A stretch of 64,000 bases of DNA from Bacteroidota bacterium (lineage in GTDB: Bacteria > Bacteroidota > Bacteroidia > Chitinophagales > Chitinophagaceae), in NCBI GenBank assembly GCA_018267875.1, contig JAFDXP010000010.1, positions 1 to 64,000 of the forward strand. Direction: 5' to 3'. Below, one piece after another: positions 36,605 through 44,171 of this stretch. Position numbers and translations under genes: made by a program. How positions within the stretch are numbered: position 1 is the stretch's first letter; each line of letters begins with the position of its first letter. A model generated the notes under the pieces. The model saw nothing but the letters and a program-made list of their open reading frames with translations, did no database searches and had not been told where the DNA came from.

Positions 36605-36884
36605 ACTCCTACGGAGTTCAGTGCGAGATGTGGTTTTGTATCCTCTGAGCTGTGCTTTCCCCCAGAACTGCGCTTTGCTTGTTCAGGGTTATGAGGCTTG
36701 AACTCCTACGGAGTTCCTGTAGCACAACCACAGTATATGAGTTGCAATAAGTATGCGCTGATGCGTGCAACGCATCTGAAATCTTGATGCATACAATTAG
36801 AACTCCGAAGGAGTTCAACTTGCATTACCTCGAACGAAGTTCGGGGATACGAACGAAGTTCGGAAGGCAACTCCGTAGGAGTTG
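36602..36884. repeat. Cluster of REP-like palindromes downstream of RAYT
   Basis: Seven short imperfect or perfect palindromes occur in 283 bp. Family 1: GAACTCC-TAC-GGAGTTC at 36603-36619 and 36700-36716, GAACTCC-GAA-GGAGTTC at 36800-36816, and CAACTCC-GTA-GGAGTTG at 36868-36884. Family 2: CGAAC-GAA-GTTCG at 36831-36843 and 36850-36862. One more dyad is GATGCGT-GCA-ACGCATC at 36760-36776. They share a 3-nt loop, and the first overlaps the stop codon of the RAYT gene. Such hairpins are the usual substrates of RAYTs. The last one ends 14 nt before the mcrC start codon. Confidence 0.85.
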
Positions 36885-36898
36885 AAAAATAGATAGAT

Positions 36899-38107
36899 AT
36901 GAAAAAACACATACAAGTATTTGAGTATCAGAAATTACGATATGATGATTCGGGAATTTTCCGAAAACATCATTTTGATGCAATGGTAAAATTCAATGAA
37001 TTGAACCAAAACAAGTATTTTACGATTATTCATAAAGGAATCCGTTTCGGCAGTTATGTTGGTGTAATTCAAATTGGTGGCTTAACGATTGAAATTCTCC
37101 CGAAAGCAGACAACAACGAAAATGCAGACAAAAATCTGTGGCAAAATGTGTTGCTAAATATGCTCAAAGTCTGCAAACACATTCAAGTAGAATCTATTTC
37201 AGAAACACAACTAAAAAAACGCTACCATTCTATTTTAGATGTTTATTTTGAATTGTATTTAAACGAAGTTGAAAGATTGGTAAAAAAAGGATTGATAAAA
37301 AAATACCGAAAAAATCAATCCAACCAAAACGCACTAAAAGGCAAATTGCTTTTCGCTCAAAACATTCAGCAAAATTTGGTTCATAAAGAACGATTTTATT
37401 GCGAACATAAGGTTTACGACAAAAACCATTTGTTGCATCAAATTCTGTACAAAGGTTTATTGATGCTGAAAACCTTTATAAACGATTCTTTAAAAGACAA
37501 ATTAAACAGATTACTTTTTGAATTTCAGGATTTTGAAAATATCAATATTCAGAAAAACCATTTTGATAAAATCATCATTGACCGAAAAAATCACGATTAC
37601 CAAAAAGCGATTGACATTGCCAAAATCATCATTCTGAATTATTCGCCAAGTTTGAATTATGGTAGCAACAATTTACTGACACTTTTGTTTGATATGAATG
37701 TGTTGTGGGAAGAATATATTTTCCGCATTCTTCAAAAACATAAAACTGATGAAGTCGAAGTTTCTTTTCAAAATTCAGACAAATTTTGGGAAAACAAACG
37801 CATTCGTCCCGACATTGTTTTAATAACCCAAGAAGAAACATTTGTAATTGACACAAAATGGAAAATCGTTGAAGCCAATAATCCGTCAGACGATGATTTA
37901 AAGCAAATGTTCGTTTACAATCTGCATTGGCACGCTGAAAAAGCTTTATTGCTTTATCCGAAAACCAATCAAATAGACAGCAGTTTCGGAACATTTCATT
38001 TTGACAATTTAGGCAAGAAATGTAAACTTGGGTTTGTGGACATCACTAACGAGCGAACCATAAAAAGAACTGAAATCATTGCAAGAGAAATTTTTGAGAA
38101 GCTATAA
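36899..38107 (+). CDS. mcrC: McrC-like restriction endonuclease subunit
   Basis: A 402-residue McrC. The N-terminal part (FTIIHKGIRFGSYVGVIQIGGLTIEILPK, residues ~40-70) is the part that couples to McrB; the C-terminal PD-(D/E)XK nuclease reads IRPDIVLI, then FVIDTKWKI, so Asp, Asp and Lys are intact (residues ~302-323). It cleaves DNA when driven by the GTPase McrB. It lies 758 bp from mcrB because the RAYT and palindromes intervene; its translation is therefore uncoupled from mcrB, and a hairpin sits just upstream of its start. A promoter of its own could not be identified. A terminator follows. Confidence 0.92.
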   Translation: MKKHIQVFEYQKLRYDDSGIFRKHHFDAMVKFNELNQNKYFTIIHKGIRFGSYVGVIQIGGLTIEILPKADNNENADKNLWQNVLLNMLKVCKHIQVESISETQLKKRYHSILDVYFELYLNEVERLVKKGLIKKYRKNQSNQNALKGKLLFAQNIQQNLVHKERFYCEHKVYDKNHLLHQILYKGLLMLKTFINDSLKDKLNRLLFEFQDFENINIQKNHFDKIIIDRKNHDYQKAIDIAKIIILNYSPSLNYGSNNLLTLLFDMNVLWEEYIFRILQKHKTDEVEVSFQNSDKFWENKRIRPDIVLITQEETFVIDTKWKIVEANNPSDDDLKQMFVYNLHWHAEKALLLYPKTNQIDSSFGTFHFDNLGKKCKLGFVDITNERTIKRTEIIAREIFEKL

Positions 38108-38145
38108 ACACAGAACGCCAGCCAGTAAAACATTATACCTAAAAG

Positions 38146-38185
38146 AAAAAAGCCCCTAACTCATAAAATTGTTTGGGGCTTTTTG
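38146..38185 (+). terminator. Terminator after mcrC
   Basis: AAAAAGCCCC / GGGGCTTTTT, a 10-bp stem (with additional AAC/GTT pairing inside), followed by T. It lies about 40 bp after the mcrC stop. Confidence 0.8.
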
Positions 38186-38286
38186 CTATTGGGTGTTCAG
38201 CGACACTAGTTTTATTTTGCATAACACGAACTTTATGTTCAAATAAACTGTACGGTTTGGATGCAAAAATGAGGAGGGACAATAAA

Positions 38287-38666
38287 AACACAGCTACCAA
38301 AAACTAAAATTTCGTTGAGTATGCAGTGCCAATAGCATATAATAGACATCCTTGAAAAATACCTCTTCCCCGCCCCCGCAATCCATCGCCTGCAGTACTC
38401 TTGGCTGGCGATTTGTCCATGCCGAAGTAATTCAATTTGCCTTCCAAACCCCGCAGCTCATCACATACTTTGCCCATAGAATCGCAACAGCTCAGTATCC
38501 CAAACAGCATCGTTGCAAGCGGTGTCCATGAATCAAATGTCTTGTAATAGCGGTCTGCATGGTGCTGGTGGACAAGTCTCTCAAACTTCGCTTGGGGTAC
38601 GAAATCTATGATTTGTTTGAAAATCGGCTGACCGACTAACTTCTTATCTGTATTTTTGCTGCTCAT
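38287..38666 (-). pseudogene. Truncated, frameshifted IS4-family transposase (DUF4372 N-terminal domain)
   Basis: The ATG at 38666 (MSSKNTDKKLVGQPIFKQ) opens a DUF4372 domain, the N-terminus of many Bacteroidota IS4 transposases: QPIFKQIIDFVPQAKFERLV, HADRYYKTFDSW and SKGRL-like GLEGKLNYFGMDKSPAKSTAGDGLR. After that, a shift in a G-rich run puts the homologous continuation (EEVFFKDVYYMLLALHTQ) into another frame. Both frames end by about 38287, so the catalytic DDE domain is missing. In the first frame the reading ends at 38304. It cannot be active. Confidence 0.75.
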
Positions 38667-38699
38667 GTTTTTTTGTCGAAAAACCAAAATATGAAAAAT

Positions 38700-38724
38700 G
38701 GAGTTAACTGTTTCGGTTAACTCC
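38700..38724. other. Perfect 9-bp hairpin upstream of the truncated transposase
   Basis: GGAGTTAAC-TGTTTCG-GTTAACTCC. It stands 34 bp upstream of the transposase start on the minus strand. It could be a terminator of outside transcription, as found in front of some transposase genes, or part of the element end. Confidence 0.4.
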
Positions 38725-38805
38725 TTAATTTTTGAAATTATTTTAATCGGTTAGTAGTGCTTTATAATATTGATGAAGAATAGTGATTGGCACAAAAAAA
38801 TTATC

Positions 38806-39198
38806 ATGAACCATTTCCAAGAAGATATATTTTATCGCACAGCCCGAAGCGGTGGCAAGGGTGGACAAAATGTAAATAAAGTGGAAACAATGGTAGAGGC
38901 TTGGTGGCATATTGACCATTCCAAACACTTTATGCCTGAGGAAAAAATGCTGATTAAAACTAAGCTGAAAAATAGGATAAACAAGGAAGGCTTTCTGATT
39001 GTAAAATGTAGTGAAACGCGCTCTCAGCTTGAAAACAAACAAATTGCTCGTGAAAAATTAATTCAACTAATCACCACAGCATTAATTCTTCCCAAACAAC
39101 GAAAGGCAACAAAAATTCCAAAAGCAGCTATAGAAAAACGCCTCGAATCAAAAAGAATCGAGGCGGCGAAAAAACAACTTCGCAAAAACAATTGGTAG
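38806..39198 (+). CDS. arfB: ArfB-type ribosome rescue hydrolase
   Basis: A 130-residue peptidyl-tRNA hydrolase of the YaeJ/ArfB (ICT1) type. The GGQ motif is in SGGKGGQNVNKVETMVEAWW, preceded by FYRTARSG; the basic C-terminal tail (LPKQRKATKIPKAAIEKRLESKRIEAAKKQLRK) is the part that enters the empty mRNA channel of a stalled ribosome. Length fits ArfB and is far below that of RF1/RF2. Two starts are possible (ATG 38773 and 38806); 38806 (MNHFQEDIFYR) agrees better with the family. It rescues ribosomes stalled at mRNA ends. It is the first core gene after the accessory island, and convergent with scpB. Confidence 0.92.
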   Translation: MNHFQEDIFYRTARSGGKGGQNVNKVETMVEAWWHIDHSKHFMPEEKMLIKTKLKNRINKEGFLIVKCSETRSQLENKQIAREKLIQLITTALILPKQRKATKIPKAAIEKRLESKRIEAAKKQLRKNNW

Positions 39199-39205
39199 TC
39201 TGTTG

Positions 39206-39847
39206 TCAAGCAGCACTAGTATGCAGTGTTCCATCCTCAGACACCATAAAGGCTCCATTCTCTCCTTCCGGCTGGGCTTTGGATCCCTCCGTAGGAAGTA
39301 CGATATCAATGTTTGAAATATCCTTGAGTTGTGGTAATTCAGCAGGCGAATTGATGCCGAGATAATCCATGAAATTTTTAGAAGTAGTGTAAATTAAAGG
39401 CTTGCCAACCATTTCTTCATTACGCCCGGCAATCACAATCAATTCCTTTTCTAATAACTTTTGGATAGAATAATCTGCACTAACCCCTCTGATAAATTCT
39501 ATCTCCGATTTGGTTATCGGTTGTTTGTAAGCAATGATAGACAAGGTTTCCATAGCTGATGACGACAATTTTTTGATGTGCTTGTCACCATTGAGTTGCA
39601 ACACCGTTTTATGAAAAGCCTTCTTGGTAAGAAATTGGAATCCACCACCGGATTCTTTTAAATGAAAGGGATAGTAAGCTGCTTCATATTTCTCGCGAAT
39701 AGCATCAATACAAGTGCTAATGCGCTCAATTTCCACCAACTGCTCCATAGATTGACCAATCATTTCGGTAATCTCTATTTGCGTTATGGGGTGTTCACTT
39801 GCAAAAATCAATGCTTCTACATGTGGCATCAATTGTTCGATATCCAT
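39206..39847 (-). CDS. scpB: Segregation and condensation protein B
   Basis: A 213-residue ScpB, the kleisin-interacting winged-helix subunit of the SMC-ScpAB condensin that organises and separates chromosomes. Hallmarks are VEALIFASEHPITQIEI near the N-terminus and LSSSAMETLSIIAYKQPITKSEIEFIRGVSADYSIQKLLEKEL, with GKPLIYTTSKNFMDYLGI toward the end. The last ~40 residues are a polar tail. The ATG at 39847 (MDIEQLMPHVEAL) gives the usual start; an upstream ATG at 39883 adds 12 atypical residues. scpA is not adjacent. It is convergent with arfB with only 7 bp between stop codons. Confidence 0.94.
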   Translation of the reverse strand: MDIEQLMPHVEALIFASEHPITQIEITEMIGQSMEQLVEIERISTCIDAIREKYEAAYYPFHLKESGGGFQFLTKKAFHKTVLQLNGDKHIKKLSSSAMETLSIIAYKQPITKSEIEFIRGVSADYSIQKLLEKELIVIAGRNEEMVGKPLIYTTSKNFMDYLGINSPAELPQLKDISNIDIVLPTEGSKAQPEGENGAFMVSEDGTLHTSAA

Positions 39848-40036
39848 ACAATCACCATTTACTTTACTGTCCGAAAATACCATTGTCGTCTATAACCATT
39901 CAGAAAAGAAATACACAGTCTGTGGGTAAAATTTAAGGTGCGCAAAGGTTGGTTATATCGCTCTACTAAAACTTAGCGACTAGCCATAGCTGCATACAAT
40001 ACTTTTCATTCCATGTAGTTTGCAGTATTTTTGAAC

Positions 40037-43000
40037 ATGTTTCGACTTCACCAAGCACTTTTTTCCCTTTGTATTTTTTCCCTACCTTTTTTTGCTGATG
40101 CACAAAACAACCATCGTTCCATGTCTGTTTCAACCGATGGAACCATGCAACGATGGGTTGACAGTATCTATAACCAATTATCGCCTCAAGAACGTATCGG
40201 ACAATTATTTATGGTAGCTGCCTACTCAAGCGGAAAAAACTATAATGAATCTATCATTACTGATTTAATAGCAAAACATCAAATTGGAGGTTTGATTTTT
40301 ATGCAAGGAGACCCTGTGAGCCAAGCCACTCAAACTAATAAATATCAACAATCAGCACAAGTCCCTCTGTTAATTGGTATGGATGCAGAATGGGGATTAG
40401 GTATGAGGCTGACCGGTGTACGCGACCTTCCCCGCGCCATGATGTTGGGTGCTACACGCGATTCTGATTTGGTATTTAGAATGGCAACCGCTGTAGCCCA
40501 ACAGTGCCGGAGGCTTGGTGTTCATATAGATTTTGCTCCCGTTATAGATGTCAATAACAATCCAAACAACCCTATTATCAATGCTCGTTCATTTGGAGAA
40601 GATAAAAGATTAGTAGCGCGCATGGGCATTGCCTATATGCAAGGGTTGCAACAGCATGGCATCATAGCATGTGTCAAACACTTTCCCGGACATGGTGATA
40701 CGGAAGCTGATTCACACAAAGATCTTCCTATCATCAACAAATCTTTACAACAGTTAGATACTTTGGAATTTTATCCTTTTCGCCGATTAATTGCTTCTGG
40801 CGTGAAGTCTATAATGGTTGCACATCTTGAAGTGCCGGCATTAGAAACGGAAAAGCGCACCCCAACCACTCTTTCAATGAACACCATAACCAACACCTTA
40901 AAAAAGCAATTGGGCTTTAAAGGTTTAGTATTTACTGATGCGCTCAATATGAATGGGGTAACAAAATATTATTCCCCAGGCGAAGTAGATGTTCGTGCAT
41001 TTATGGCAGGAAATGATGCACTTTTGTTTTCTCAAAATGTGCCTTTAGCCATTGAGAAAATTAAAAATGCTATTGACTCTGGATTAATACCCCCTACACA
41101 ATTAGAAATCAGCGTCAAAAAGATTTTAACGGCAAAATATCAAGCAGGCTTAAATCGTGTACCGGTTATCAATACCCTCAACTTAGTCAACGATCTCAAC
41201 AAAGCTACAGATGCCATTCGGGAAGAAACCGCAATAAAGGGTATAACCTTAGTCCGTGACAAAAATAATTTGATCGGTAAAATGGGTGCTACCGATGCCC
41301 GAATCAGTTATATTGGTGTGAATGCTAATGGCAGCGTGCTTTTCAATGCCTTGAGTCAGGCAAAGCCAACCATGATGTATAACTGGCTACCCAAAGGAAG
41401 TAGTGCAGGCACTATAAAAAAGCTACAAACAAGCATAGAGGAAACAGATGTAACCATTGTGGCTGTACATAACATGACCTTTTATCCAACTGGTGGAAAT
41501 TATGGTTTAGATGAAACACAAGTTGCATTCCTAAAATCCATAAGCAGTGCAAAAAATGTTCTTTATGTGTTGATGGGAAATCCTTATTTCAGTAAAAATT
41601 TCTGTGAAACAAACGGCTTGTTAGTGGCTTATGAAGATGACAGCATCAGCCAAACTGTTGTATCCAAAATCCTATTACGATCACAACCGGCCTTAGGCAA
41701 ACTTCCCGTTACTCCTTGCAAAGAAATGATGCCTCAACCGGAACCAGCAATTAAGCAGATAGAGCCTGTAACTATATTTTCAAAAGCCTATGATCTCAAA
41801 AAGATTATGTTTCCTCAAGATGCAGGAGTAGTCAACCCAATGGCTCTTGAAAAGCTAAACAAGTTTATACAGCAAAATATTGTGGGGGGTTCTTTTCCGG
41901 GATGTCGAATATTAGCAGCTAAAAATGGAAAAATATTTTACGATGAATCATTTGGCTATCTCGACTACACAAAACGTAAAGCTGTTGACGAAAACACGCT
42001 CTACGACATAGCTTCAATGACTAAGATAACAGCTACAACTTTAGCCGTCATGCGACTTTATGAGCAAGGTCAAATTAACCTCAACAAAACTTTAGGAGAT
42101 TATTTAAAATGGACTCGAACTTCAAATAAAGCAGCTATCACACTAAAAGATTTGCTACTTCACCAGGCGGGCTTAAAAGCTTGGATTCCCTTCTATAAAG
42201 AAACCCTAACATCGGAAGGGGGCTTACGTCAAGATCTTTATGCCAATGAAAAAAAGAAAGACTATAGAATTCCCGTTGCTAAAAATTTATTCCTTCGTGA
42301 CGATTATGCAGATAGCATCTGGCTACGGATTTTGGAAAGCCCCTTAGAAAACAAAGGGCGTTATGTTTATAGTGACTTAGATTTCTACTTCCTTGCTGCC
42401 ATTGTTGAAGAAGTAACACACCAAACACTCAATGATTATGTAGCAGACCAATTTTACAAACCAATGGGATTGAAACACATTTCTTATCTCCCGTTAAAAT
42501 CTTTTGATGCTGCATTAATAGCACCAACTGAAAATGACATCACTTTTAGAAAGCAATTATTACAAGGATATGTACATGATCCGGGAGCAGCCATGTTTGG
42601 CGGCGTAGCAGGCCATGCCGGTATTTTTGCTAACGCAGGTGATGTTGCAGCCATTTTTCAAATGTTGTTGAACGGAGGTGTATATCACAACAAGCGATTT
42701 TTTAAAGAAGCCACCATTAAATTATTTACATCCTACAATTCAAAAATTAGCAGGCGCGGATTAGGTTTCGACAAGCCCTCACCGGATAGAAATGATGCCG
42801 GACCAACCAGCACACATGCTAGTGGCTACACTTTTGGTCATCAAGGCTTTACTGGGACATGTGGATGGGCAGATCCGGCAAATGGCGTAATGTTTATTTT
42901 TCTTTCCAATCGAGTAAATCCTTCTGCTGAAAATAACAACATCAATCGCCAAAGCGTTCGTACTGTTGCACAAGACTATATTTATGAATCCTTAGGAATT

Positions 43001-43045
43001 GGTGAAAACAAATCTCGTCCGGAAGTGTATAAAACCGAAAATTAA
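40037..43045 (+). CDS. GH3 beta-N-acetylglucosaminidase fused to a serine beta-lactamase-like domain
   Basis: A 1002-residue exported enzyme with signal peptide (MFRLHQALFSLCIFSLPFFADAQ). Residues ~30-380 are a GH3 N-terminal TIM barrel with the NagZ-like catalytic loop CVKHFPGHGDTEADSHKDLP. Residues ~380-570 complete the GH3 part. Residues ~610-1000 are a beta-lactamase/penicillin-binding-like serine hydrolase with Ser-x-x-Lys in ASMTKITATT, YSDLDFYFLA (the YxN-like motif) and FGHQGFTGT. The combination suggests processing of peptidoglycan fragments: the first domain releases GlcNAc, the second may act on stem peptides or esters. This fusion is known in Bacteroidota. The substrate of the second domain is not established from sequence. 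Confidence 0.9.
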   Translation: MFRLHQALFSLCIFSLPFFADAQNNHRSMSVSTDGTMQRWVDSIYNQLSPQERIGQLFMVAAYSSGKNYNESIITDLIAKHQIGGLIFMQGDPVSQATQTNKYQQSAQVPLLIGMDAEWGLGMRLTGVRDLPRAMMLGATRDSDLVFRMATAVAQQCRRLGVHIDFAPVIDVNNNPNNPIINARSFGEDKRLVARMGIAYMQGLQQHGIIACVKHFPGHGDTEADSHKDLPIINKSLQQLDTLEFYPFRRLIASGVKSIMVAHLEVPALETEKRTPTTLSMNTITNTLKKQLGFKGLVFTDALNMNGVTKYYSPGEVDVRAFMAGNDALLFSQNVPLAIEKIKNAIDSGLIPPTQLEISVKKILTAKYQAGLNRVPVINTLNLVNDLNKATDAIREETAIKGITLVRDKNNLIGKMGATDARISYIGVNANGSVLFNALSQAKPTMMYNWLPKGSSAGTIKKLQTSIEETDVTIVAVHNMTFYPTGGNYGLDETQVAFLKSISSAKNVLYVLMGNPYFSKNFCETNGLLVAYEDDSISQTVVSKILLRSQPALGKLPVTPCKEMMPQPEPAIKQIEPVTIFSKAYDLKKIMFPQDAGVVNPMALEKLNKFIQQNIVGGSFPGCRILAAKNGKIFYDESFGYLDYTKRKAVDENTLYDIASMTKITATTLAVMRLYEQGQINLNKTLGDYLKWTRTSNKAAITLKDLLLHQAGLKAWIPFYKETLTSEGGLRQDLYANEKKKDYRIPVAKNLFLRDDYADSIWLRILESPLENKGRYVYSDLDFYFLAAIVEEVTHQTLNDYVADQFYKPMGLKHISYLPLKSFDAALIAPTENDITFRKQLLQGYVHDPGAAMFGGVAGHAGIFANAGDVAAIFQMLLNGGVYHNKRFFKEATIKLFTSYNSKISRRGLGFDKPSPDRNDAGPTSTHASGYTFGHQGFTGTCGWADPANGVMFIFLSNRVNPSAENNNINRQSVRTVAQDYIYESLGIGENKSRPEVYKTEN

Positions 43046-43050
43046 TTATT

Positions 43051-43089
43051 TTAGAAATCCACCTTGAATTTTCAAAGTGGATTTCTTTT
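43051..43089 (+). terminator. Terminator of the GH3/beta-lactamase fusion gene
   Basis: AGAAATCCAC / GTGGATTTCT, a perfect 10-bp stem at 43053-43086, followed by TTT. It starts 7 bp after the stop codon and lies between two convergent genes. Confidence 0.7.
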
Positions 43090-43112
43090 AAAAGCTTCTT
43101 TCTAAGCACGAA

Positions 43113-44138
43113 TTATAGACTAAGACTTCCTGACAATTGTGGAAGTTTTCTGGGTTTGAAATTTGATACTTCTTTGGCTATTGCACGAATATGATCGGGC
43201 GTAGTTCCACAACATCCTCCAACTATATTTAACCATCCTTCTTTAGCAAAAGTGCCAACAGTATTTGCCATTGTTTCTGGTGTTTCATCATATTCTCCCA
43301 TTGCATTGGGCAATCCAGCATTTGGATAACAACTTACAAAATGTGCTGTTAAGTTAGCCAGTTCTTCAATGTGCGGGCGCATCTGTTGCGCGCCCAGCGC
43401 ACAATTCAACCCGATGCTTATAGGATCAACATGTTCTACCGAAATACAAAAGGCTTCTAATGTTTGTCCACTTAATGTTCTACCTGATGCATCTGTTATG
43501 GTGCCTGAAATCATAACCGGTACTGAAATATGGTGATCACGGAAAAATTTCTTGATAGCAAATATTGCTGCTTTGGCATTAAGTGTATCAAAAATAGTTT
43601 CTACCAAAAGTAAGTCAACACCTCCATCTATAAGACCTCGAACTTGTTCATAATAGGCATTCATTACTTCATCAAAGTTTACAGACCGATAGCCGGGTCG
43701 GTTAACATCCGGAGATAACGAAAGTGTTTTGTTCATTGGACCGATAGCTCCAGCAACAAACCGTACGGTATTAGCATTCTGAGTTTCAAATTCATATACA
43801 GCTTCTTTTGCAAGTTTGGCTGCGGCTACATTGATTTCATAAGCTAACGACTGCATTCCATAGTCTTCTAAGGAAATTGCTTGAGCATTAAAGGTGTTTG
43901 TTTCAAGAATGTCTGCTCCTGCTTCAAGATATTGACTGTGAATTTCCTTAATGATTTGAGGTTGTGTTAAGCATAGTAAATCATTATTGCCTTTTAAGTC
44001 TGAAGTCCAACTCTTAAAACGATCCCCGCGATAATCTGCTTCAATCAATTTATATTGTTGAACCATGGTTCCCATTGCCCCATCCAGAATTGCAATTCTT
44101 TCTTCTAATATGCCAAATAATTTTTGTTCCGTTGTCAT
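43113..44138 (-). CDS. metH: Homocysteine S-methyltransferase domain of split methionine synthase (MetH N-terminal part)
   Basis: A 341-residue protein that corresponds to only the first module of cobalamin-dependent Met[19 protein letters not shown] and [21 protein letters not shown] are the usual N-terminal blocks; zinc-binding cysteines are in [10 protein letters not shown] and [12 protein letters not shown]. The protein stops within the linker (PRKLPQLSG) where the full-length protein goes on to the folate and B12 domains. In Bacteroidota methionine synthase is often encoded as two genes; the partner with the methyltetrahydrofolate and cobalamin domains is not next to this one. Alone it could bind homocysteine but not complete the normal reaction. 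A stand-alone BHMT-type enzyme is an alternative. Confidence 0.85.
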   Translation of the reverse strand: MTTEQKLFGILEERIAILDGAMGTMVQQYKLIEADYRGDRFKSWTSDLKGNNDLLCLTQPQIIKEIHSQYLEAGADILETNTFNAQAISLEDYGMQSLAYEINVAAAKLAKEAVYEFETQNANTVRFVAGAIGPMNKTLSLSPDVNRPGYRSVNFDEVMNAYYEQVRGLIDGGVDLLLVETIFDTLNAKAAIFAIKKFFRDHHISVPVMISGTITDASGRTLSGQTLEAFCISVEHVDPISIGLNCALGAQQMRPHIEELANLTAHFVSCYPNAGLPNAMGEYDETPETMANTVGTFAKEGWLNIVGGCCGTTPDHIRAIAKEVSNFKPRKLPQLSGSLSL

Positions 44139-44171
44139 GTATAATACCTCAATTGAGTGACAAAAATAAGC

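Noticed and set aside
36602..36884. Short repeats that could look like a small CRISPR array
   Set aside because: The repeats are 13-17 bp palindromes with irregular spacing and different families, next to a RAYT gene and without cas genes. REP-type palindromes explain them better.
40026..40033. TATTTTTG as -7 element for the GH3/beta-lactamase gene
   Set aside because: It ends only 3 nt before the ATG and the -33 match is weak. In such AT-rich DNA the short consensus occurs by chance, so I did not list it as a feature.
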